In this document: positions 9,401 through 21,400 of the stretch, piece after piece | Layout: each line of letters begins with the position of its first letter | Position numbering within the stretch: position 1 is the stretch's first letter | Source: a virus | Length of the DNA stretch: 39,996 nt | IMG/VR virus record: IMGVR_UViG_3300044613_003349 | Span: 1-39,996 of that record | Strand: one strand, 5' to 3' | Position numbers and translations under genes: made by a program | Notes under the pieces: model-generated | The model's database searches: none | The model's input: the letters and a program-made list of their open reading frames with translations, nothing else | What the model was told of the DNA's origin: nothing

Positions 9401-12400
9401 TACTTGGCTTATCAGATCGATATTTAGAACCTCCGACATACTGACCGATCTGCTCAGCTTCTAAGTTTGCCTCAGCTGCAAAGCTAGTAAATACGTTCAT
9501 TTTTGCATTTTGTTGATTTAGCTCACTTTGCATTCTATACAATTCTCTCATTTTTTCAGGAGAACTATCTAACCGATCTGACACATAAGCCCCGCCTGCA
9601 TATAAACCTACGGCCGCCACGGCAGGAAGTGCTACTGCAGCGGCTATCTCAGCGGCCATCAACCCACCAAGGCCCGCTAATCCAGCTGTACCAAGTGTGG
9701 CGTTGGTAGCAAGCGCTGCTCCGCCTAAACCGGCTGCCGATCCTGCGACTGCAGATCCGCCCAAGCCTAATCCATATTTATTCCAAAAATAGGAACTGCG
9801 TACTTCTTCCGAAATTTCGGGAGTTCCTCCAAGGTTTAAATCTCTAGCTACTCTGTTTTGTGGGCCTACTCCATTATCAGCAACTACCTTCTCTATGTAT
9901 CCAAGACTATCTATAGTCTGTTTATCAAGTCCTTGCATAAAAGCGGAAGATGCGTTTCCGGTCGCTATCATCTCGAGCGAGTAGTTTTTACCCTCGCTAT
10001 TTAGCAGCTGAGCAACTACTCTATTGTTCTCGTCAATGTTTTTTAAAGTCCCTACCAGTGTAATTTCCGGTCCTTCTCCGGATTTATATTCCCCACCAAT
10101 CATGGCTCGGTCCATTCCTACTATATCAGCACCGCCAACACGAGCTGCAAACTCATCTTGAGTTCCTTTTTCCTGTGCGTCTATAACACCCGTTCTCACC
10201 CTGACCAAATCTTCACGTCCTGGTATTTCTATATCATACGTATCAGCGTCAACTTGCTTTCTTATTCTCCCCTTAGTCATAAGAGGTTTGTCTTTTACAG
10301 GCTCGTCATTAAAGTTAATATAGCCCAAGCCCAGAACGCTGAGATCTGTTGCACCTTGATCCGCTACAAGCAAACCAGCTTCGGCTTTTTTGTAAGCCTC
10401 TGCATACGCCGCGGGGTCAGCATTCACTTGCCTAGTTTTTAAAGACTCGCGCTGATTTAAAAATTCAGGACTTGAGTTGTAGTCACCAGGATTATTTCGC
10501 ATAGCTCGCATAATTGCCTGAGTTGCATTCATTCCCTGTGCTTGACCAAGCAGTGCCTCAAACTGAATGTTTGCTCGTTCCTGGGGCTTCATATTACCGA
10601 GAAGTCGATAACCGGGAACTGACACAGACGCGCCGGTAGCGCTATTATATCTTCCCGCCTGGCCGGCCATTCTTCCGTTCGCTGTTGCTAAAATTGTATC
10701 CATTTGAGAAGTAAATGTGCTTAAGCTGCCACCTATGTTAACGCTATCTAACCCAGTTTCTGGATCACTTAGTACGTCGTCTCCATACGAAGTAATAGTT
10801 TCTTTAAGTACGGTATTAAGTGAACGCTCTTTTACGTTCTTACCAAAGTACGACTGCTCTCCAATTAAAGATTCAAGCGCCGGAGTGATAAAGTCGACTA
10901 TCGCCGTAGTTGAGCTAATTTGCACACTTTCCAGATTACCGATCATCTTGTCGTATTTAGTCGCCATAGAGTTTGCTTGCTCATCAATAAGTCTATCAGT
11001 AACGCCCATACTTGAAAGAAGCTGATCAAGACTATCAAGCATTTGTGTTGCATCGCCGGTATTAATTTTAGAAAGCGCGGATCGATTAATTTCAAATCGA
11101 CGTGAGAGAGACGAAACGTTACCAGATAGAAATTCTTTGATTGCTATGCCAGCACCTTCCATACCTTGAGCTGGGTCAAACGCGGCTAATTTTCTAGCTA
11201 CTTTTACAGACTTTCCAATATCTACACCGTACGCGTTTGACAAAGGAATAAAGCTAGTAACTTGACCTAGATTTGAAGTTAATGAGCCGCCGAATTGCTT
11301 TCTCTGCATATCAGCCGCATTTAATGCGGCTGTATAATTCTCTGGATCAAGTGCTAACCCTCTTGCAGTCGTCATTACCCTGTTAGATCCTGTAGCACTA
11401 CTCGCAAACTGCTGAATCATTCCTCCGGCCATTTGCGGTATGTTTGCTAGACTAGTAACAGTATCAACTGCCGCTTGAACTACACTCTGCGTGTCTCTAA
11501 TTTTTGACGCGGCATAGAATAACTTATCGCCCATCGGTGCAGATCTTTTTGTCTGTTCGACTCTGCCGGACATTCGTGCTATACCTGTCATATCTTCGGC
11601 AGTAATATTAATACCTTGTTTTTGTAATCGTTCAACTGTGTCTCGCTGCTCTTGTACAGTTGCTTGCGCCATGTCAACACGTTTTCCTGTTGCTGTATAT
11701 GCTCTTATTCTTCCTCGGTGCATAAGGGCGTCTAGTCCTTCCTTACCGAAAGTGTCTCTTATGTATCCCTCTTGTATCTGCCTCATTTCTCTTTCACGTC
11801 TGCCGCCGGCAAAAAATCCAGGTCTACTTGCTGCTGCTTGCATTTGTTCTTCGACAAGCGAAACTTTCTTTCGATTGTCCGTTTCAATTACACCTGCAGT
11901 TCCCCGCTGTTCTTTTCCAGCCGCACTTGTTTCGTCAATAGCAGTTTGAACAACCGCCAAAGCTGCTGCTGCTTGAGGAGAGGTAGCTGCTATAGGAGTA
12001 AGCGCCGCTTTCAGCTTCTCTAATCCAGAAACTACAGTAAATAAGTCGTCAGCGACGTCTGTAATTGTACCGCCAACTTTTCCACTAAAATCTGTTAAAC
12101 TTTTAGCTGCATCATCATAAGCTGACTGTACTTCGGGACTTGTTGCTGCAATCGCTGCAATATCGGCGGCCATTCCCGGAGCTTGTATTCCCGAACTGTT
12201 AATCATTGTCGTTGCAGTACTGCGCGTAAGGTCTGTTAAAAATTTACGAGAATCGGCCGTTGTTCCGCCCGCAATACCCATAGACCCCGCTGATTGATCG
12301 AATGAGTTTCGCGCTAACTGTAGAAATACCTGCTCGTCTTCTTTCGCTTTTCTTGAGTAGTATTTACTTGCTGATGTTCCCGTACCAGTTCCGGATGTAG

Positions 12401-15400
12401 TACCGTACGGACTGTTTACATTGCGTGTACCACTTGCCGATCCAACGCGTTGTTCTATAGCGTTTAATTCGGTCAGTGCATTAATGAGCTCCTCAACCGC
12501 GGCTATTTCTGCTTTTAATCTTTCAATCTCTGTATCTCTTCCGCTTGTACCTTCAGGCAGTGCCTCTTGTGTAGCCAATTCGGTTGAGAGATTATTGAGA
12601 TTATACTGGGCCATTTCATTGTAAGAGACTAGTGCTTCTTCAGGACCCATTGGCAAAGCCGAAAGCGCCGCAAGCTGCGTCGGATTTAATACCTTCGCCG
12701 CTTTAGGTTTAATAACTTCGTTAATAGCCCGCTCGCTTGCATTTACAAGACTCTGACGCAGCGCGTCACGTGCTGCTGAATCGGTCTCATCTCTCAGTCT
12801 TGCGGATACCTCATTTTTTGTAGATTCCAGAACATTAAAAGAAGCCTGGTCCGCAAACGAAACTTTTCTATATTTGTTAGCTCCTGCACGCGGATCTGCA
12901 GTTGGTTTTGGTCCGTAAGGACTTTCAGCATTACGTGTTGCACCAGCTGCACCAACTCGTTGCTCAGCCTGATTAAGCTCGGTCAAAGCGTCTATAAGCT
13001 CGTGGACTTGCTGTATTTCTCTTTTAGTTCTCTCGATTGCTTCTTCACGACCCGGAGCATCTTCTCGCTCGCTCTCGATCATAAACAATCTACCGTTTAA
13101 TTCGCTAAGTTTGCTCTGCGCCGCCTGACTATAGTTAACTAATGAGTCTTCTGGAGATGTTGATAAGGCGTCGACAGTATTTACAAAACCATAGCCAAGT
13201 AGCTTTGTTGCTTTCGGTTTAATAATATCTGCAATTGCTTTTTTGCTCGCACCGGTTAGTGTTTCTTTTAATCTTGCCCTGGCTTCTGGATCTTGCTCAG
13301 TTCTCAGCTGCTCGCTTATTGAATTTTTTGTAGCGTCGAGTACGGCTAATGAAGCACGATCTTCTGGAGACAACTTTCGATAACCGCTATTATTCGTAGG
13401 ATATGCTGGTTTTTTTACTTCAGTAGGATCAACAATTGCTCTAGTTGAAGTTGCACTACCTACACGCTGCTCTGCTTGATTAAGTTCTGTAAGCGCATTG
13501 ATAAGTTCCTCAACTAACGATATTTGCTTTTGTATTCGCTGAATTTCTTCATCTCTTCCGTCAGTTCCTTCTGGAATTGCCTGTTGAGCTTCAAGTTGTG
13601 TAGTGAGGTCTTGATGTGCCTGTGCCACCGCGTCATTGTAATATGTCAACGATTCTTTAGAATCTGTTGTTTCATCCCCGTAGTAAAAACGTTCGTTGAC
13701 GTAAGGTTCCATACCTTCGCTATCAATTGCTTTTACCTTAGGCTCAATAATGGCGCGAATTGCTTGCCTGCTGACCTCATTGAGGTTACCGCGCAACCGT
13801 TCTCGTGTTGCTGGGTCAGTTTCTGTTTGAAGTTGCCCAGCTATCTGGTTTTTTGCTGCGTCAAGTTGATTTAATATAGATCTGTCAGCAACTGACACCC
13901 GTCGATAGCCACCGCCACCACCGCCCGTACCTACACTAGTGACATCGCCGTTTACGTTCATACCATCTTTATTTGATATGTACACTAACGATTTTTGCAT
14001 TTTCTCTGCAGCGCCTGCACTGAAGTTGGCATCTATAGTAACGTTACCACCATGAATGTTTATCTCTACCGCACCGGCATGCAACGTGTCGATAGTAGCC
14101 GAAGCTATTGTAGTAATACCGCCGCCAGGACCACCACGCTCGCCAGAGTCCGCGTCGTCTGAGAAAGTAACTGGTGGTTCTCTTGGGGGTTCTTTTGAGC
14201 CGCCGTCCGAAGTACTTGCAGTTACCGATGGTGCAGATCCGGGAGTTTTCACTTTTGTCGGTCTTTCAGTTGCTAATGATATATCTTCAATTGCATCGCC
14301 CACTGTTTCTTTACTTATGGCAGGACCAACTGTAACAGGCGACAAATCTGCAGTTGCAACTACATCCTCAATTGTTTTACCTTTAATGTCAGCAACACGT
14401 GCATCTTTTGCGCGAAAGTCACGAAACGACATACCTCCGCCTACTTTTTCTTCCAGCAGTCTTTTCATTCCGCCAAAATCTCCACCTACTGCGGCATCTG
14501 CATTGGGTTCTAAGTATTCTGTATTTATTTTTTTAACAAACTCTCCTAATTCCTCAGGGTTAAGTTCTTCTATTTTTTTCCCTTTGAGATCTCCTGCAAA
14601 CATACTGTTCATTCGATCGAATAAACTAGATTTCTCAGATGCACTCATATCGTACCAGTCTTGTTCAGCAGCGACTGTTCTATCGGCGTCCCTCAATATT
14701 GTTTTATCGCCGCGTCTTGCGATACGACGTGTAAATTCCTGCATGTCTGCCAATGGTCGGTAGAAAGAATGCGCGGCCGCCACTCGACTAGTCGCTTTCT
14801 TTCGTTCTTCCGCATCCGCAATGTCTTCTAACTTAGGCGTAGCAACAAGCTGACCAACAGTAGAATCCACTGCAATTCCGTGTTTTGCTAAGTATGCTTC
14901 TGTTACTTTTGCACGTTCCTCTGGATCTGAAACTTGCGGAAATATTCTTTGCACTGCTCGCGTGTCGACTGCAGCATCGTGAGCGTCAACTAACGGATCT
15001 CCAGTAACTGCTTCGTATGTTGCACCCAACGTATGTGATCCGGGATACATATCACGGCTCATCAACAAAGTGTCTTCTGTCTTTGCCTTTACTGCATCCG
15101 GAACGGCCATGGTACCGCCGTACACTGTTGGTAAGTCAAATTTTTGAATATTATGCCCTGCTACAGTAGTAGCACCTTCTATCTGCAGTTGTAAATTTTT
15201 ACGTATTTGACCTTGAGACATTATCTGACGACCTGACATTGCGGTATCAACTAACTTGTCGATGACTCCAGAACTAACGTCATTACCGCTTGCTCTACCC
15301 TCAACTAACGGAAGTTTGCCCTCTCGTTTAAGAGCTAACGCTCTAATTAGTTTTCTCTTCTCGTCATCGGGAATTGTGGGATCCGCTGCTATTCTGTTTA

Positions 15401-18400
15401 TTTCTTCAGCACTCGAATCTAACGGAACTGCGTACATATCGGTAACCGCCCCGTCGTTAACACCCGTAGCCGCTTGAAAGATTAGTCGATCTTCCGGTTT
15501 TTTTGCAATATTTGTTTCTAAGTCAAAAAACAATCGCTTTGCCTCAGCAGCTGTCGAGGTCGTTGGTTCGTCCGGTTCAGGAACAACTATACGTTCCCTT
15601 GCTCCTTTAATTGCCCCTAACAATCCCTTTGCTTCATCATATTCTGTTGTACCCGATCTAAATTTAAGAACAGATTCGATATCTTGGTCAGCCAGCATCG
15701 CCATAATAGGCTGCAAGGCCGGATCTCTAGAAAGTATGTCCATTTGCACTGGATTTGTTAAATCCGCATCTTTTAGTTTTGCCAATTGTATTGGTTTTAA
15801 ACTAGCCATTGCTTGTGATATTGCCGAAACACGGGCACTCTGCACGTCATCTTTTGCCCAATCGGGAGGAGTTAAACCGGCAACTACGTTTGCAATTTGC
15901 ATCACGCCTTTGTTGTCCCCGAAATTAGTCGTCAACCGCTTCATTGCATAATTGTGTAATTTTTTTCTTGCTTCGCTTAATTGTCTTTTTTGTTCGGCTG
16001 TGAGGTCGGTTCTGCCAGCTAAAGCCCTTACCTGTGCTCGAGCATACTTTAACTGATTCTCAGTGTAAGGTTGTTCAACGTCTGCAACTACATCAGCCGG
16101 GGCTCTTCTAGGTCTTCTCGGTGCTCTATCAGTAGAGCCTTTAATTTCAGGTATTCCCCCTTCAAAGCTTGAAATAGTTTTGTCCAATGCTACCGCTGTT
16201 TCTGCAGATCCAGCTGGAGCGCTATCTACTTCGGCTCTTGCGGAAGATGCTAAGAGCTCGTCCATTACCTCGCGCGCACTAAACGCAGGCTCTACTCCAA
16301 ATTCTGTTTCATACGCTCTGACTGCTGCACGAGACGATCTGAATAAACGAGCGGCGAGTTGTAGAGGAGAAGCTGAAGATTCGGCTGCCGCAACTGCGGG
16401 AGCTGTCAAAGCAGCACGAGATGCGTCATGCTGAATTACTAAATTTTCTTGTTTTTGAATTTCATCGACAATTGTTTTAAGTTCCGGATGAGTTTTCAAA
16501 AGTTCGTCTTTGCGATCTCCACTTGGAGTCCTATAGTATTCTTTTATTGCCGCAGATATCGGTCCCTCTGTGTTATACAACCTGCTGGCATAGTTCTGTG
16601 CTTCTCTTGATTTTCTTTTCAATTCATCATCGATTGCTTGATCTTCTGGCGATAATGTAGCTCGAGGCATTTTGACAGCAGCGAGATCGGCATCGGACAT
16701 TTTACTGATTTCGTCCATTAACTCGGCGGTTGGCTTGACTGCTTCTGCTTGATCTACGATATCTCTAACATTCAAATTAGAAACAAATCCTGATTCACCA
16801 GTGTCATCAACAGTCATTTTTGTCCGCACTAGCGGACGCAAAGAAGTTCGGTCAATTACCTGCTTATCTTCGTAACTTACCGGAATGCCTGTATTGTCAA
16901 CAACAAAACGAATGTCGCTATCTTCCGTGTCTAAACCCTGGGCCTGTCTTTGCATTAACTCTATAACCTGTTGTGATTGTGCTACAGCTTGTTCGGCTTC
17001 TGCTATTTTTGCATCTACGTCTGCTTTTCTTTTTTGAATTTCTTCAGTAGGTACTTTGATGTCGGCGCTAACTTTTACGGTTTCATCTGCGACTCTTTTT
17101 GATTCTTCAGTAACTGCTGTAACATCCACACTTGGTGTTGAAGCTGCGGCTGCTTCTTGTTTGAGCGCTTCTGATCTTGCTTTTAAAGCTTCTAATTGCT
17201 GTTTTTGTTGTTCTAGTTGACTTTGAAGTTCTTGTGCTCTACGCTCAGTCTCGCTGTATTTTGCTTCTTCTCTAAGTGTTGGTTCTACCTGCAACGATAA
17301 AGATTCGCTACCTAGGTGTTTTGCAGTGTTGGGAATAACTGGGTCAAGAACAAGTGCAGTAGCCGCAGCATTAAACAAGTTTAAATGAACCGGTGTGTTA
17401 GGATTGTGCTCGGCTCTGTATCTTATTGCGTCGTAACCCATGGCTACGGCTAACTCATCCGGTTTCGGTGCAGCAACAAACTCTTCGTGAAGGGCTTGAA
17501 GACGAGTCTGTACCTCTTCAGGAACATCTGTTCTTCTACTTACTGGGTAGCTTTTGACGCCGAGGTTAATGTTACTGCTTCCGCCACCATATGGTAACAT
17601 TAGCATGTCAGCTTCATTTAATATGTCAGATTGCAATCTTGCAGTGGGATCTACTTTTTCTCTGTACAACTCCTCCATAACATCTTCTACACCGCCACGC
17701 ATAGCCGAAGCTGTGTCTTTGGGCAAGGGAGTCAATCCTAGGGCTATTCGCCGTTCGTCAACACGTTGCTGAGCTTTTTGAATCATTTCTGAATCAGCAT
17801 CTAAAAGAGAGGCCGTTGACAGTAAAGCGGATACATTCACACTAGATCTTATTTCCCCTTCTACGCTTTTCGATCTGTATCCGTGCGCGACTTCTCTACT
17901 TGTATCTGGTGATTGTTCCTCATCAGTTTCACTGCCTGTTCTGGTTGACGTGTGATAAAGACCCTCGCCATAGCGGCTTCCGCCACCCATAGCCATCGGA
18001 AACTCTGACGGAAACACAGCCAGTGGGTCTCCTTCCCTTTCAACGGCTTCGTAGGCTAGCGGAGTTTCGCCTTGTTTCGCTGCCACTTGATCTTCGTCTT
18101 CCCCACGATAAATGAGTATAGGCTGACCGTCTTTATCGAGCAGTAGTTGATCTTTGTTTGCTAGTAGCCCCGCCAAAGTAGGTACTGTAATAGCAGGACC
18201 AGTCATCCCTTGTGTTCTTCTAGCAGATTCAAATCCAATCGTCTCTCGCAGAGTATTTTTGTTTCCGGCTAAACCCACATCAAGAATTTCTTCAGGAAGT
18301 TTATGTAATTCTTCATTTCTGCCTACCCTCAACTCGTCAACAGACAGTACAGGTCGATCCGCAGAAGGTGCTCGATCTTCCAGAATCATACGAGCGATCT

Positions 18401-21400
18401 CGGTTGAAGCAGCATTTAGCACACTGGTAGTTACAGATTCAGATGAATCTGTAGGAGACACGGTTACTCCTAAATCTTGAAGAATTGCCTTATCTTCTTC
18501 AGCTAGCTTGTCTATTTCCTCGATTTTTTGAAGTCTTGCAGCAACATCTTCATTTTTTGCACGTATTCCTTGGTTAACTCTTCGCGCACGCTGTATATCC
18601 CACGATGGCTGGTGCATTTCGGGAGGATTGGACTCATCCTCAATTGCAAAATCCTCAAGCATCGCCCGCTTAAGTTTTAAACGATCTCTTTTTTTACTTT
18701 CTTCTGATTTTTCCTTAGAAGCTGGATCAGACGCAAGTAAATTGGCGCGCTCTATCAGCGCTTGAGCTGCTTCAGGGTTTTCGGCTGCGTTGTTGAGTAT
18801 AGCCGTAAGATCTTCCGGATTCCAAGAATCTCTATCTTTTTCGTCTTCCGGTGCCATAGATATGGCAGCACCTATAATATTTCCAAAGTCTAACCCAACG
18901 AATGGTGAATCTGTTGAAATTTCGCCATTTTCCATGTCCAGACCAAGTCTAGCAAACGCATCTAGAAGCGGCGGCATTCCGCTTTCTTGAGTGCCTTCTT
19001 TAATACCGCGATTTGCTCTTTTTTTGAGCGGTTCAAAACTCTCTATTTCTGATTGTCTTTTTTCTTCTTCGGGTTTTAGTAAACTATCTAATTTTTCTAT
19101 TTCAGAGTCTAATTGTGCTATGTATTCTTCTGAGGGCACGCTATCAAAAAGTTCTTCTACAAGTTCGTCAAAAACAGATTCTTGTTCTGCTCGGGACCCA
19201 GGTGCCTCATATGAGTATGCAAAGTTTGGCCGCTGGTATTCTTGTATAGTTACAGGGCCGGTAACAGATTGCTTCTCAATTTGTCTTTTTTTAGATCTTA
19301 TTGTAACTTCTTGAAGTGTTTTTAGTTTTTCAGTACGTTGTATTTCCTGCTCAAGCGCTGCTACTTTTTCCTCCCCTGCAGCTATTTCCTGATCTACTAT
19401 TGTTTGTGCATCTTCTCCGGTTATTGCTGCTTTTTTCTTTGCTTCTAGCTCAGTCAACTCAGCAGTCAATTCGATCATTTTTTGCGTTTGTTCGTTGCTA
19501 ATTGGAGTTTCTTCTTGATCGTTTGTAATTTCCCCTGACGCTACCATTGCCTGCAGTGCTACTAAAGCTTCTCGACCAGCAGCCACGTCTCTTTGAGTAC
19601 TCATTCTACTAGCGTCTATCTGACCAATTGCAGCGGAAAGCGGCAGTATTTGAACTCCTTGAGTTTCAAAATGAGTTGCCGCAGGTGATACGCTTTGAAC
19701 TCTACGCATGTAAAACGCATCAGTTGTTGTTGGAGAAATTGCAACAGGCACGTCAGCTTTAGGGTCGAACACCACTCCGAGTTCTTCTTGCGCCTCTCTT
19801 TCAGCGGCTTGCCATTGTGTTTGACCAGGATCAACAGTACCCATTACCGGAATGGCTACTCCTCTCCCTTTGTACGATTTTGTAGACTGCCCGACAACAA
19901 CCATTGGCTCGGATTGACCTGGTACAAAGAAATAAGGTACTGCTCCTGCAGAAGCTCGATTACTTGCAGAAGTATCGGGTACATTATCTGGTGTAATTGC
20001 CGAAACCTCCGGCATTACCTCAGGACCGACAGAAAGACCTAAAGTTTCGGCTACTGCAGCGTTTACAACTCTTGATGCATCACTGCCAGGAACTTCTGGA
20101 GAAATATCAATTCTACCCGTTTTTGCAAATCTTTCACTTATCTGCTCTGGATAATCTGCGGTCAGCGGTAAAGTGCTGCGTCTTGACATGTACGTAAGCT
20201 CACCGTGTGATACATCTGGGTGAACATACGTTCGTCCTGCTACTTGACCTTGGCCCGTTACTCCTCTTTCTGCTGCTTCTCTTGCAAGTTTAGTTGCGGG
20301 AGATTCTAATGCTGCTATCTCTCCTTGTACTCTTGCTATTTCTTCGTCTATTGTTTCTGGTGTTGAAATTACTGATACTGGAGTTTCTGGTGTTGCAGTT
20401 TCCGATGCGGTAGTCAATATTCCCCGTTTTACAAGTTCTCCCTCAATTGCCTGAATATTAGCTTCTGTAACTACTTTAGCTTTTCTTGCACTTATTGGCC
20501 GAGTTTGCTCAGCTGCTTCATACTCTTTTTGAGCTCGATGCGCCTCGTCTCTTGCTTTGAAAACTTTTTGCATTTCCGGTGTTTGTTGCAATCTTTGTAA
20601 CGTGGCTTTATTTTCTTCAGCTTCCTCGTAACTTAGGGAATTTCTTTTTAAGCGTGCCTGTAATGCTGCATCGTATTCATCGACAATATCTTTATGTGTT
20701 AGTTCAATCAGATTTAAAAGCGATTTTTTTCGCTCAAATTTATCTTTAGCTCTTTCTATATCTTCTTGACGTTCTTTTTCTAATCTTTCATCTATGTCTG
20801 GCTCGTCAGTCATCGCTTGCTTTATCTGACTTAGTTTACGTTTTTCTTGTGCTAAAGACGCCTCTAAATGCTCGGTAGATTGAGTTTCGCTAAATGATTC
20901 TTTAACAAGTCCGCCAGTCTTTACTACAGGACCTATTTGCTCGCTTCCCGTAATACCTATAAAACTTCGGTCGTCTTGCAAAGTACCCAACTCCCCCTCG
21001 TCAAGAAGCAGTCTTTCACCTAAGCCAACAAAACCTTCGGTATCGACCTCTGGATCTAGTTTACTAAATTGTCCGCTATGACTGTATGCATCGGACGCTA
21101 AGAAAACACGTGCCGGAGTTTTTGATTCAACTGCCAAAACCCTGCCTTCATGCATAATTCCGCTTTCAGTAGCCCCAATTGCCGCAGTCGAAGGTCCTGT
21201 ATATCCACCTTTATCTTCGCCCAGCGTTTCTTTAGAAATACCTAGGTCAGCTGATTCTATTAAAGCGTCTCCGGCAGTAACAAATTCATGCTTGTAGCCT
21301 TCTGAACTTCTTGTTCTGCGGTAAGCCGCGAACGTAGCACCAGCAATTTGTCCGGAATCTTTTTTATCTTGCCTACTATGTAAATATTTTATAAGTTCGC

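Noticed and set aside
14056-14763. Plus-strand frame of 235 codons opposite the tape measure gene
   Set aside because: It lies entirely in the antisense of a certain coding gene, has no ribosome site, and its product is a low-complexity Ser/Pro/Ala sequence typical of a shadow frame. The other plus-strand frames in 6420-25853 are rejected on the same grounds.
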